Source: Streptomyces barringtoniae
GTDB taxonomy: Bacteria > Actinomycetota > Actinomycetes > Streptomycetales > Streptomycetaceae
Assembly (NCBI RefSeq): GCF_020819595.1
Contig: NZ_JAJHNP010000021.1
Coordinates: 62,001-126,000, forward strand
DNA length: 64,000 nucleotides
Direction: 5' to 3'
Made by a program: the position numbers and the translations under genes. Each line of letters starts with the position of its first letter. The stretch's first letter is position 1. Positions 6,524 to 15,453 of this stretch are shown here, piece by piece. A model generated the notes under the pieces. The model had not been told where the DNA came from. It saw nothing but the letters and a program-made list of their open reading frames with translations, and did not search any database.

Positions 6524-8926
6524 ATGGCGGGGCTTTCTACCCCTCAATCGGGTCATCCCACATCCCTCGCAGCCGCAGTCCTGACCGGTGACAACCGGAT
6601 CATCGTGGCCGTCATCGCGGTGGTCGCGCTGGCCGCACTGGTGGTCGCGGGGATCCTGGTGCGCCAAGTGCTGGCCGCGGGCGAGGGCACCGACAGCATG
6701 AAGCGGATCGCCGAGGCGGTCCAGGAAGGCGCGAAGGCGTATCTCGCGCGGCAGTTGCGCACGCTCGGCGCATTCGCCGTGGTGGTCTTCTTCCTGCTCC
6801 TGCTGCTGCCCGCGGACGACTGGAATCAGCGTGCCGGGCGATCGGTGTTCTTCCTGATCGGTGCGGCGTTCTCGGCGGCCACCGGCTATATCGGCATGTG
6901 GCTCGCCGTGCGCAGCAATGTGCGGGTCGCCGCGGCGGCCCGGGAAGCCACCCCGGGACCTGGCGAACCGCAAAAGGATCTCACCACCGTCTCTCACACC
7001 GCGATGAAGATCGCATTTCGCACGGGCGGCGTCGTCGGCATGTTCACGGTGGGGCTCGGCCTGCTGGGCGCCTCCTGCGTGGTGCTGGTGTACGCGGCCG
7101 ATGCGCCGAAGGTGCTGGAGGGCTTCGGCCTCGGCGCCGCCCTGATCGCCATGTTCATGCGTGTGGGCGGCGGCATCTTCACCAAGGCCGCCGACGTCGG
7201 CGCCGACCTGGTCGGCAAGGTCGAACAGGGCATTCCGGAGGACGATCCGCGCAATGCCGCGACCATCGCCGACAACGTGGGCGACAACGTCGGCGACTGC
7301 GCGGGCATGGCGGCCGACCTCTTCGAGTCGTACGCCGTGACCCTGGTGGCCGCCCTGATCCTCGGGAAGGTCGCCTTCGGCAACTCGGGACTCGCCTTCC
7401 CGCTGCTCGTGCCCGCGATCGGTGTCGTCACCGCGATGATCGGCATCTTCGCGGTCGCCCCGCGGCGGGCCGACCGCAGCGGCATGACGGCGATCAACCG
7501 CGGCTTCTTCATCTCCGCGGTGATCTCGCTGGTGCTGGTCGCGATCGCGGTCTTCGTCTACCTGCCCTCGAAGTACTCCGCTCTGCACGGCGTGACGGAC
7601 GCGGCGATCAGAGGCAAGGCCGGCGACCCGCGGCTCCTCGCCCTGGTCGCGGTGGCGATCGGCATCCTGCTGGCCGCCGTCATCCAGCAGCTGACCGGCT
7701 ACTTCACCGAGACCAACCGCCGCCCGGTCCGGGACATCGGCAAGACCTCCCTCACCGGACCGGCCACCGTCGTCCTGTCCGGCATCTCGGTCGGCCTGGA
7801 ATCCGCCGTCTACACCGCGCTGCTCATCGGGCTCGGCGTGTACGGCGCGTTCCTGCTCGGCGGTACGTCGATCATGCTCGCGCTGTTCGCGGTCGCGCTG
7901 GCCGGCACCGGCCTGCTCACCACGGTCGGCGTGATCGTCGCCATGGACACCTTCGGGCCGGTCTCCGACAACGCGCAGGGCATCGCCGAGATGTCCGGCG
8001 ACGTCGAGGGCGCGGGCGCGCAGGTGCTCACCAACCTGGACGCGGTCGGCAACACCACCAAGGCCATCACCAAGGGCATCGCCATCGCCACCGCCGTCCT
8101 CGCCGCGTCGGCGCTGTTCGGGTCGTACCGCGACGCGATCACCACCAACGTGCAGGACGTCGGGGCGAAACTCACCGGGCCGGGCGCGCCGATGAGTCTG
8201 TCCCTGGACATCTCCCAGCCCAACAACCTCGTCGGCCTCATCGCGGGCGCCGCGGTCGTCTTCCTCTTCTCCGGACTGGCCATCAACGCCGTGTCGCGTT
8301 CGGCGGGTTCGGTGGTGTTCGAGGTGCGGCGGCAGTTCCGCGAGAAGCCCGGGATCATGGACTTCACCGAGAAGCCCGAGTACGGCAAGGTCGTCGACAT
8401 CTGCACCAAGGACGCCCTGCGGGAGCTGGCCACGCCAGGTCTGCTCGCCGTCATGGCGCCGATCTTCGTCGGGTTCACGCTCGGCGTCGGCTCGCTCGGC
8501 TCCTACCTCGCCGGCGCGATCGGCGCGGGCACGCTGATGGCGGTGTTCCTCGCCAACTCCGGCGGCGCCTGGGACAACGCCAAGAAACTGGTGGAGGACG
8601 GCCACCACGGCGGCAAGGGCAGCGAGGCCCACGCCGCCACGGTGATCGGCGACACGGTCGGCGACCCCTTCAAGGACACCGCGGGACCGGCGATCAACCC
8701 GCTGCTGAAGGTCATGAACCTGGTCTCGCTGCTCATCGCGCCAGCGGTCATCAAGTTCTCCTACGGCAACGACAAGAACCTGGGTGTACGGATCGCGATC
8801 GCGGTCCTCGCGCTCTTGGTGATCGTCGTCTCCGTGTACGTCTCCAAGCGGCGCGGCATCGCCGTCGGCGACGACGAGAACACCGAGCGGGTCTCCAACT
8901 CGGCGAACACGGCGGTGGTTTCGTAA
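6524..8926 (+). CDS. hppA: Proton-pumping membrane pyrophosphatase
   Basis: The 800-residue polytopic protein hydrolyses pyrophosphate and pumps protons across the membrane. Signature segments are DVGADLVGKVE, EDDPRNAATIADNVGDNVGDCAGM and, near the C-terminus, GSEAHAATVIGDTVGDPFKDT. The subclass position in GNTTKAITKG is Lys (about residue 513), which marks the potassium-independent class, where the potassium-dependent enzymes have Ala. It stands alone with its own ribosome-binding site and is followed by a strong hairpin. A separate soluble pyrophosphatase (ppa) lies at 48699-49190. Confidence 0.97.
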   Translation: MAGLSTPQSGHPTSLAAAVLTGDNRIIVAVIAVVALAALVVAGILVRQVLAAGEGTDSMKRIAEAVQEGAKAYLARQLRTLGAFAVVVFFLLLLLPADDWNQRAGRSVFFLIGAAFSAATGYIGMWLAVRSNVRVAAAAREATPGPGEPQKDLTTVSHTAMKIAFRTGGVVGMFTVGLGLLGASCVVLVYAADAPKVLEGFGLGAALIAMFMRVGGGIFTKAADVGADLVGKVEQGIPEDDPRNAATIADNVGDNVGDCAGMAADLFESYAVTLVAALILGKVAFGNSGLAFPLLVPAIGVVTAMIGIFAVAPRRADRSGMTAINRGFFISAVISLVLVAIAVFVYLPSKYSALHGVTDAAIRGKAGDPRLLALVAVAIGILLAAVIQQLTGYFTETNRRPVRDIGKTSLTGPATVVLSGISVGLESAVYTALLIGLGVYGAFLLGGTSIMLALFAVALAGTGLLTTVGVIVAMDTFGPVSDNAQGIAEMSGDVEGAGAQVLTNLDAVGNTTKAITKGIAIATAVLAASALFGSYRDAITTNVQDVGAKLTGPGAPMSLSLDISQPNNLVGLIAGAAVVFLFSGLAINAVSRSAGSVVFEVRRQFREKPGIMDFTEKPEYGKVVDICTKDALRELATPGLLAVMAPIFVGFTLGVGSLGSYLAGAIGAGTLMAVFLANSGGAWDNAKKLVEDGHHGGKGSEAHAATVIGDTVGDPFKDTAGPAINPLLKVMNLVSLLIAPAVIKFSYGNDKNLGVRIAIAVLALLVIVVSVYVSKRRGIAVGDDENTERVSNSANTAVVS

Positions 8927-8966
8927 CCGGAAGCCCTGTCTCTTCGAGGAGCCCTGCTCAACGGGC

Positions 8967-9000
8967 GGGCGGACGGCGCGTGTTGGCGCACCGTCCGCCC
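8967..9000 (+). terminator. Hairpin after hppA
   Basis: A perfect 10-bp stem (GGGCGGACGG / CCGTCCGCCC) encloses a 14-base loop that can pair further. No U-tract follows, as is common for Streptomyces terminators. Confidence 0.7.
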
Positions 9001-9212
9001 ACTGCCGTCTGCGGGGCCGTCCGGGGGTGGTGTGCGGGGTCGTTTCCGTGGGGTCCCTTGAGGGCCCGCTTGTGGGCTCGCCCACGTGGTGAGCCTTCTC
9101 TCTCATGGTGCGAAGAGTCACAAAGGGCGCCTTAGGGAGCGTTCGGGGTGCGGAGGGTGCGGGTCCGCCGTGTAGGGTCCGTGGGCCGAGAGCCATGGAA
9201 GGGACCAATCCG

Positions 9213-9824
9213 GTGAACAAGAAGCTCGCGGCCGCACTGTCCGGCGGTGCGGTACTGGTGGTGGCGCTGTCGGGATGCACCAGCAGCGGCGGTGACAAGG
9301 GACCCGACCCCAAGCTGGTCGCCTGGGCCAAGTCGGTGTGCGACGCGGTGCCCGCGCAGGACGCGAAGATCAAGGCGGCGAACGCGGCGATCAGTACGAC
9401 GGCCGCCGACACCGCCAAGCCCGAGACCCTCCAGAAGACGGACTCGAAGGCCTTCCAGGACATGGCCGACGGCTACAAGGCGATAGCCACGGCCGTCAGC
9501 AACGCGGGCGCGCCTCCCGGTGTCCAGGACGGCGCCAAGCGGCTCCAGGACGTCGTGAAGAGCTTCAACGGCCTCTCCGCCTCCTACGCCGACCTGAAGA
9601 AGCAGGTCGACGCGCTGAACACCAAGGACCAGGCGAAGTTCGCCTCGGGTCTGCATGACATCGCGGTGCAGATGACGGACCTGGAGAAGCAGCACAAGAG
9701 CGGGACCGACGCGCTGGAGAAGCTCCAGCAGGGCGACGTGAAGAACGCCATCGCCCAGCAGGCCAGCTGCAAGAAGGTCGCGGCCACGGCTTCGTCGTCC
9801 TCCTCCTCGCCGTCGGCGGGCTGA
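9213..9824 (+). CDS. Small secreted lipoprotein, function unknown
   Basis: The 203-residue product has a lipoprotein signal with lipobox LSGC (Cys22), then a helical, Lys/Ala-rich domain (KAANAAISTTAADTAKPE onward) and a Ser-rich end. The GTG at 9213 is preferred because GGAAGGGA lies eight bases upstream; an in-frame ATG at 9195 would place extra residues before the signal. It resembles small alpha-helical actinobacterial lipoproteins, with no enzymatic motif. It is followed at 80 bp by the methyltransferase gene. Confidence 0.8.
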   Translation: MNKKLAAALSGGAVLVVALSGCTSSGGDKGPDPKLVAWAKSVCDAVPAQDAKIKAANAAISTTAADTAKPETLQKTDSKAFQDMADGYKAIATAVSNAGAPPGVQDGAKRLQDVVKSFNGLSASYADLKKQVDALNTKDQAKFASGLHDIAVQMTDLEKQHKSGTDALEKLQQGDVKNAIAQQASCKKVAATASSSSSSPSAG

Positions 9825-9904
9825 CCGACGGGCCGTGGCCGGGCCCGTGCCGGTGAGGCGTGCTGAGGCCGCGTACGGAACGTGCCGCGGGCCACAATGG
9901 GGGC

Positions 9905-11425
9905 GTGACTGACTCCGGACTCGCTTCCCTGCCCGCTTCCGACCGGCCCGACATCGCCGCGCGCCTGCGTGACGCGCTGCTGGCCGCCTCCTTCACCGCC
10001 GACGGGCTGCTGGACCTGCTCGGCGCCCCCGCGTACGCGGCGCTGGCCCGCAGCGAGACCGTGCCCGCCCTGAGGGCGACCCGTGGCGACACGCCGCTGG
10101 AGACGCTCGTACGGCTGTTCCTGCTCCAGCAGCCGGTGCCGCACGCGCGCGTGGCGGCCGTTCTGCCGGCCGGGGAGGCGCTGGAGGCCGGGTGGCTCAC
10201 GCGCGTGGGCGGCGACGAGGTGGCCGCCACCGTGGACGTACGGCCCTACGGCGGTCCGGGTGGCGAGGACTGGTTCATCGTCTCCGACCTGGGCTGCGCC
10301 GTCGGCGGGGCCGGTGGCATCGGGCAGCGCGACGAGGGTGTGGTCCTGGGCGTGGGCGGCGCCTCCACGACCCTCGCCGGCATCACCGTCCGTACGCCGG
10401 TCGCGTCCGCCCTGGACCTCGGCACCGGCTCCGGCATCCAGGCGCTGCACGCCGCCCAGCACGCCACGCGCGTGACGGCGACCGACCTCAACCCGCGCGC
10501 ACTGCACATCACCGCGCTCACGCTCGCGCTCTCCGCCGCCCCCGCCGCCGACCTGCGCGAGGGTTCGCTGTTCGAACCGGTCCGGGACGACGAGACCTTC
10601 GACCTGATCGTCTCCAACCCGCCCTTCGTCATCTCGCCCGGAGCGCGCCTCACGTACCGGGACGGTGGCATGGGCGGGGACGATCTGTGCCGCTCGCTCG
10701 TTCAGCAGGCGGGGGAACGGCTGAACGAGGGCGGGTTCGCGCAGTTCCTCGCCAACTGGCAGCACGTAGCGGGGGAGGACTGGCAGGACAGACTCAGGTC
10801 GTGGGTGCCACGCGGGTGCGATGCCTGGATCGTGCAGCGCGAGGTGCAGGACGTCACGCAGTACGCCGAGCTGTGGCTGAGGGACGCCGGTGACCACCGC
10901 GGGGACCTGGCGGACTACCAGGCGCGGTACGACGCCTGGCTCGACGAGTTCGAGGCGCGCAAGGTCAAGGCGGTCGGCTTCGGCTGGATCACCCTGCGCC
11001 GGACGGGTTCCACCGAGCCCGTCGTCACGGTGGAGGAGTGGCCGCATCCGGTCGAGCAGCCCCTCGGGGAGACGATCCGGGCGCACTTCGAGCGTCTGGA
11101 CTATCTCCGGGAGCACGACGACGCGGCGCTCCTCGACAGCCACTTCAGGCTCGCCGCCGAGGTGGTCCAGGAGCAGGTCGGGCTGCCCGGCGCCGAGGAC
11201 CCGGAGCATGTGGTGCTGCGCCAGCACCGCGGGATGCGCCGGGCCACCAAGGTGGACACGGTCGGCGCCGGGTTCGCGGGCGTCTGCGACGGCACGCTGA
11301 GCGCGGGCCGCATCCTGGACGCCATCGCCCAGCTCATGAACGAGGACCCGGTGGTGCTCCGGGACCGGACGCCCGCGCAGATCCGCCTGCTGGTGGAGCA
11401 GGGCTTCCTCGACCCGGCGCACTGA
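9905..11425 (+). CDS. Class I SAM-dependent methyltransferase (N5/N6 type)
   Basis: The 506-residue protein has an N-terminal actinobacterial domain (about 1-150) and a Rossmann methyltransferase core. Motif I is ALDLGTGSGIQAL, and motif IV is DLIVSNPPFVISP, the NPPF signature of enzymes that methylate a planar nitrogen such as HemK/PrmC, RsmC-like or RlmF-like proteins. The substrate cannot be told from the sequence. A further domain of about 200 residues follows. The GTG start at 9905 was chosen over the upstream open frame because the sequence before it is not protein-like. Confidence 0.85.
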   Translation: MTDSGLASLPASDRPDIAARLRDALLAASFTADGLLDLLGAPAYAALARSETVPALRATRGDTPLETLVRLFLLQQPVPHARVAAVLPAGEALEAGWLTRVGGDEVAATVDVRPYGGPGGEDWFIVSDLGCAVGGAGGIGQRDEGVVLGVGGASTTLAGITVRTPVASALDLGTGSGIQALHAAQHATRVTATDLNPRALHITALTLALSAAPAADLREGSLFEPVRDDETFDLIVSNPPFVISPGARLTYRDGGMGGDDLCRSLVQQAGERLNEGGFAQFLANWQHVAGEDWQDRLRSWVPRGCDAWIVQREVQDVTQYAELWLRDAGDHRGDLADYQARYDAWLDEFEARKVKAVGFGWITLRRTGSTEPVVTVEEWPHPVEQPLGETIRAHFERLDYLREHDDAALLDSHFRLAAEVVQEQVGLPGAEDPEHVVLRQHRGMRRATKVDTVGAGFAGVCDGTLSAGRILDAIAQLMNEDPVVLRDRTPAQIRLLVEQGFLDPAH

Positions 11426-11955
11426 GCCGCGCCGGGCGCGCCGGGCGGAACGGCAGGGGTACGGCGGCTGGTCCGGCGTGCGACGAGGGTACGGCGGCCT
11501 GTGCGGCGTGCGACGGGAGTACGCGGCCGGTGCGGAGTGCGACAGGGGTACGGCGGTCTCTCCGGCCCGCCGCGGGCCAGGGGTACGGCGGTGTCTCCGG
11601 CCCGCCGCGGGCCAGGGCGGCCTGGGTCGCCTGAGGTACGCCCGGTACCGGTGCGGTCGTAGCCGTCCCCCGGTGCCTTCGTGGCCGCGTCCGGATCATC
11701 GTCGTATGCCGAGGGCACGGGCCGGTGCGCTGCCCGGTGCTGACCGGCGGCGGGAGCCGTGACGCGCCGATGCCGGGAAAACGGCCGGAAAAATATGGGT
11801 GCGACGGCCATCCCCGCGATGTTCGGCCATGTGTTCGATGTCACGTCGGCCTCCCGTTCACCCCGATGTCGCCCGCCCGTTCCCCCTCCGCCTCCCGCGC
11901 GTGCCAGTCTCCCGGCGCGGGCGGAGCCGGACGGCACGGAAGAGGTGGGTGGGGG
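11426..11955. other. Intergenic region with direct repeats
   Basis: No gene is supported in these 530 bp. The first half (11460-11640) is made of imperfect repeats built around GGGTACGGCGG, including a 39-bp near-identical pair. The second half has a short A-rich patch (11780-11795) and no recognisable promoter. Open frames on both strands here are low-complexity. Confidence 0.6.
11544..11617. repeat. 39-bp direct repeat
   Basis: Two copies (11544-11582 and 11579-11617, overlapping by four bases) differ by one base. Each contains GGGGTACGGCGGT followed by CCGGCCCGCCGCGGGCC, the latter able to form a hairpin. Less perfect versions of GTGCGACRGGGGTACGGCGG precede them from about 11477. Confidence 0.85.
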
Positions 11956-12153
11956 ATGGAGAGCGGGCCGGCGATCTTCGCGGGAATGGTGTTCGCCCTG
12001 TTCGGAGGCGCCCTCCTGGCCTGGACCGGCGCCCGCCTCAGGCGCCGCGAACCGGTCGCCCACGGTGTGAACCAGGTCGCATCGGCGGCCCTCGCGAGCG
12101 TGGCCGGGACGGTCGCGCTGGCCCTCGGCATCTACTGCCTGACCCGCCTCTGA
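11956..12153 (+). CDS. Small two-helix membrane protein
   Basis: The 65-residue product has two hydrophobic segments (residues 7-24 and about 42-62) separated by a basic loop TGARLRRREPVAHG. The ATG at 11956 follows a G-rich stretch (AGGTGGGTGGGGG). It has no known motif. The position between the methyltransferase and topA seems conserved in streptomycetes as far as I recall, but the role is unknown. Confidence 0.7.
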   Translation: MESGPAIFAGMVFALFGGALLAWTGARLRRREPVAHGVNQVASAALASVAGTVALALGIYCLTRL

Positions 12154-12420
12154 CGTCGGCGGGCGCGCCGGGGAAGAGTGGCGCAGGAGTAAGGGGAGCA
12201 TCACGCTCCGGACATGCCTCGAGTGGGTACCCGGTAGTCCGGGCGGCAGGAATGGCGGTAGTCGGGTTACCGTTCGAGTGGCCGTTGTGGGCTTTTCCCG
12301 TTTGACACGGGGGCGGGATGTACCGTCACACTCCGCAGCGTCACACGTGCCAGCAGTACGCCGCGACCCCGGGAACAAGCCCTGGGGAGCCCCCAGCGTC
12401 GACCGGAGAGAAGAGCGAAG

Positions 12421-15252
12421 TTGTCCCCGACCAGCGAGACCGCACAGGGCGGCCGCCGACTCGTCATCGTCGAGTCGCCTGCCAAGGCGAAGACGATCAA
12501 GGGCTACCTCGGCCCCGGCTATGTCGTCGAAGCGAGCGTCGGGCACATCCGCGACCTCCCCAACGGCGCCGCGGAGGTGCCCGAGAAGTACACCGGCGAG
12601 GTCCGCCGCCTCGGTGTGGACGTCGACCATGACTTCCAGCCGATCTATGTGGTCAACGCCGACAAGAAGGCGCAGGTCAAGAAGCTCAAGGACCTGCTGA
12701 AGGACTCCGACGAGCTCTTCCTCGCCACCGATGAGGACCGGGAGGGCGAGGCCATCGCCTGGCACCTCCAGGAGGTCCTCAAGCCGAAGATCCCGGTCAA
12801 GCGGATGGTCTTCCACGAGATCACCAAGGACGCGATCCGCGAGGCCGTCGCCAACCCGCGCCAGCTCAACCAGAAGCTGGTCGACGCCCAGGAGACCCGC
12901 CGCATCCTCGACCGCCTCTACGGCTACGAGGTCTCGCCGGTGCTGTGGAAGAAGGTCATGCCCCGGCTGTCGGCCGGCCGTGTCCAGTCCGTCGCGACCC
13001 GTCTCGTCGTCGAGCGGGAACGCGAGCGCATCGCCTTCCGTTCTGCCGAGTACTGGGACCTGACGGGCACCTTCGCGACCGGCCGCGCGGGAGACTCCTC
13101 GGACCCGTCGTCGCTGGTCGCCCGCCTGCAGACCGTCGACGGCCGGCGGATCGCGCAGGGCCGCGACTTCGACTCCCTGGGACAGCTCAAGAGCGAGAAC
13201 ACCCTCCACCTCGACGAGGCGACCGCCCGCGCCCTCGCCGCCGCCCTGGAGACCACGCGGTTCTCGGTGCGGTCCGTCGAGTCCAAGCCGTACCGCCGCT
13301 CGCCGTACGCCCCGTTCCGTACGACGACGCTGCAGCAGGAGGCCAGCCGCAAGCTCGGCTTCGGCGCGAAGGCGACCATGCAGATCGCGCAGAAGCTGTA
13401 CGAGAACGGCTACATCACGTACATGCGTACGGACTCCACGACGCTGAGCGACACCGCGATCGCGGCCGCCCGCGCCCAGGTCACGCAGCTGTACGGCGCC
13501 GACTACCTGCCCCCGCAGCCGCGCACCTACGCCGCCAAGGTCAAGAACGCGCAGGAGGCCCACGAGGCGATCCGCCCCTCGGGTGATCGTTTCCGCACCC
13601 CCGCCGAGACCGGCCTGAGCGGCGACCAGTTCAGGCTCTACGAGCTGATCTGGATGCGGACCGTCGCCTCCCAGATGAAGGACGCGACCGGTAACTCCGT
13701 GACCGTGAAGATCGGCGGTGCCGCCGCCGACGGCCGGGACGTCGAGTTCAGCGCCTCCGGCAAGACGATCACCTTCCACGGCTTCCTGAAGGCCTACGTC
13801 GAGGGCGCCGACGACCCGAACGCCGAGCTGGACGACCGCGAGCGCCGGCTGCCGCAGGTCGCCCAGGGCGACGCGCTGTCCGCCGAGGAGATCACGGTCG
13901 ACGGCCACGCCACCAAGCCCCCGGCCCGCTACACCGAGGCCTCCCTGGTCAAGGAGCTGGAAGAGCGCGAGATCGGCCGCCCGTCGACGTACGCGTCGAT
14001 CATCGGCACGATCCTCGACCGCGGGTACGTCTTCAAGAAGGGCACCGCCCTCGTCCCGTCCTTCCTCTCCTTCGCCGTCGTCAACCTCCTGGAGAAGCAC
14101 TTCGGGCGGCTCGTCGACTACGACTTCACCGCCAAGATGGAGGACGACCTCGACCGCATCGCGGCCGGCGAGGCGCAGGCCGTGCCGTGGCTGAAGCGCT
14201 TCTACTTCGGAGAGGGCACCGCCACGGGCGGCGCGGCCGACGCCGGCAACGGCGACGGGGACCACCTCGGCGGCCTCAAGGAGCTGGTGACCGACCTGGG
14301 CGCGATCGACGCGCGCGAGGTGTCGTCGTTCCCCGTGGGCAACGGCATCGTGCTCCGCGTCGGCCGCTACGGCCCGTACATCGAGCGCGGCGAGAAGGAC
14401 ACCGAGCAGCACCAGCGCGCCGACATCCCGGACGACCTGGCGCCGGACGAGCTGAGCGTCGAGCTGGCCGAGGAGCTGCTGGCCAAGCCCAGCGGCGACT
14501 TCGAGCTGGGCACCGACCCGGCCACCGGCCACGCGATCGTCGCCAAGGCCGGCCGCTACGGCCCGTACGTCACCGAGGTCCTCCCCGAGGGCACCCCGAA
14601 GACCGGCAAGAACGCGGTCAAGCCGCGCACGGCCTCGCTGTTCAAGTCGATGTCGCTCGACACGGTCACGCTCGACGACGCCCTGAAGCTGATGTCGCTG
14701 CCGCGCATCGTCGGCACCGACGCCGACGGCCAGGAGATCACCGCGCAGAACGGCCGCTACGGGCCGTATCTGAAGAAGGGCACGGACTCGCGCTCGCTGC
14801 AGTCCGAGGACCAGCTCTTCACGATCACGCTGGAGGAGGCCCAGGCGATCTACGCCCAGCCGAAGCAGCGCGGTCGGGCCGCCGCCAAGCCGCCGCTGAA
14901 GGAGCTGGGCGCCGACCCGGTCTCCGGCAAGCCGGTCGTGGTCAAGGACGGCCGCTTCGGCCCGTACGTCACCGACGGCGAGACCAACGCGACCCTGCGC
15001 TCCGGCGACAGCGTCGAGGCGATCACCCCGGAGCGCGGCTTCGAACTGCTCGCCGAGAAGCGTGCGAAGGGGCCCGCCAAGAAGACCGCGAAGAAGGCTC
15101 CGGCGAAGAAGGCGGCCCCGGCGAAGAAGACCGCCGCCAAGAAGACGGCGGCGAAGAAGACGACCGCGGCCGCGAAGAAGACCACGGCGAAGAAGACGAC
15201 CGCCAAGAAGGCGACCGCTTCCAAGGCCACGTCTTCCGGCGCGGAGGACTGA
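12421..15252 (+). CDS. topA: DNA topoisomerase I
   Basis: The 943-residue type IA topoisomerase relaxes negative supercoils. The Toprim domain begins RRLVIVESPAKAKTIKGYLG, the acidic triad is in LATDEDREGEAIAWHL, and the catalytic tyrosine is Y334 in YITYMRTDS. The C-terminal part has four actinobacterial GPY-type repeats (RYGPYIERG, RYGPYVTEV, RYGPYLKKG, RFGPYVTDG) in place of zinc fingers, then a Lys/Ala tail of about 60 residues that probably binds DNA. The start is TTG at 12421, directly before the conserved region. TTGACA at 12302-12307 could be a -35, but no good -10 follows. Confidence 0.97.
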   Translation: MSPTSETAQGGRRLVIVESPAKAKTIKGYLGPGYVVEASVGHIRDLPNGAAEVPEKYTGEVRRLGVDVDHDFQPIYVVNADKKAQVKKLKDLLKDSDELFLATDEDREGEAIAWHLQEVLKPKIPVKRMVFHEITKDAIREAVANPRQLNQKLVDAQETRRILDRLYGYEVSPVLWKKVMPRLSAGRVQSVATRLVVERERERIAFRSAEYWDLTGTFATGRAGDSSDPSSLVARLQTVDGRRIAQGRDFDSLGQLKSENTLHLDEATARALAAALETTRFSVRSVESKPYRRSPYAPFRTTTLQQEASRKLGFGAKATMQIAQKLYENGYITYMRTDSTTLSDTAIAAARAQVTQLYGADYLPPQPRTYAAKVKNAQEAHEAIRPSGDRFRTPAETGLSGDQFRLYELIWMRTVASQMKDATGNSVTVKIGGAAADGRDVEFSASGKTITFHGFLKAYVEGADDPNAELDDRERRLPQVAQGDALSAEEITVDGHATKPPARYTEASLVKELEEREIGRPSTYASIIGTILDRGYVFKKGTALVPSFLSFAVVNLLEKHFGRLVDYDFTAKMEDDLDRIAAGEAQAVPWLKRFYFGEGTATGGAADAGNGDGDHLGGLKELVTDLGAIDAREVSSFPVGNGIVLRVGRYGPYIERGEKDTEQHQRADIPDDLAPDELSVELAEELLAKPSGDFELGTDPATGHAIVAKAGRYGPYVTEVLPEGTPKTGKNAVKPRTASLFKSMSLDTVTLDDALKLMSLPRIVGTDADGQEITAQNGRYGPYLKKGTDSRSLQSEDQLFTITLEEAQAIYAQPKQRGRAAAKPPLKELGADPVSGKPVVVKDGRFGPYVTDGETNATLRSGDSVEAITPERGFELLAEKRAKGPAKKTAKKAPAKKAAPAKKTAAKKTAAKKTTAAAKKTTAKKTTAKKATASKATSSGAED

Positions 15253-15368
15253 CGCCTCCGGCGGGTCGCGGCCGGCGCGCGGCGCATGGGTGCGTACGGC
15301 GCCCGGCACAGCGCTTCCGGCCCCGGGGCCGACCCGCCTTCGGCGCCTTCCAGGCTTCGCGATGCGAA

Positions 15369-15397
15369 CGCCCCGGCATCACTTTGATGTCGGGGCG
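15369..15397 (+). terminator. Hairpin after topA
   Basis: A 13-bp stem with one G-U pair (CGCCCCGGCATCA / TGATGTCGGGGCG) and a CTT loop lies 117 bp after the topA stop and 57 bp before the tmk start. It has no U-tract. Confidence 0.65.
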
Positions 15398-15453
15398 TGC
15401 CCATGCCAGGAGAGGCGGGGTGTGCTGTCGGTGGCTGCCGATAGGCTGAACGC

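Noticed and set aside
11101..15309. Very long open frame on the minus strand across topA (1402 codons)
   Set aside because: It is the GC-rich antisense shadow of topA and the methyltransferase; the product is Leu/Gly/Arg low-complexity with no domain, while the plus-strand genes carry clear motifs.
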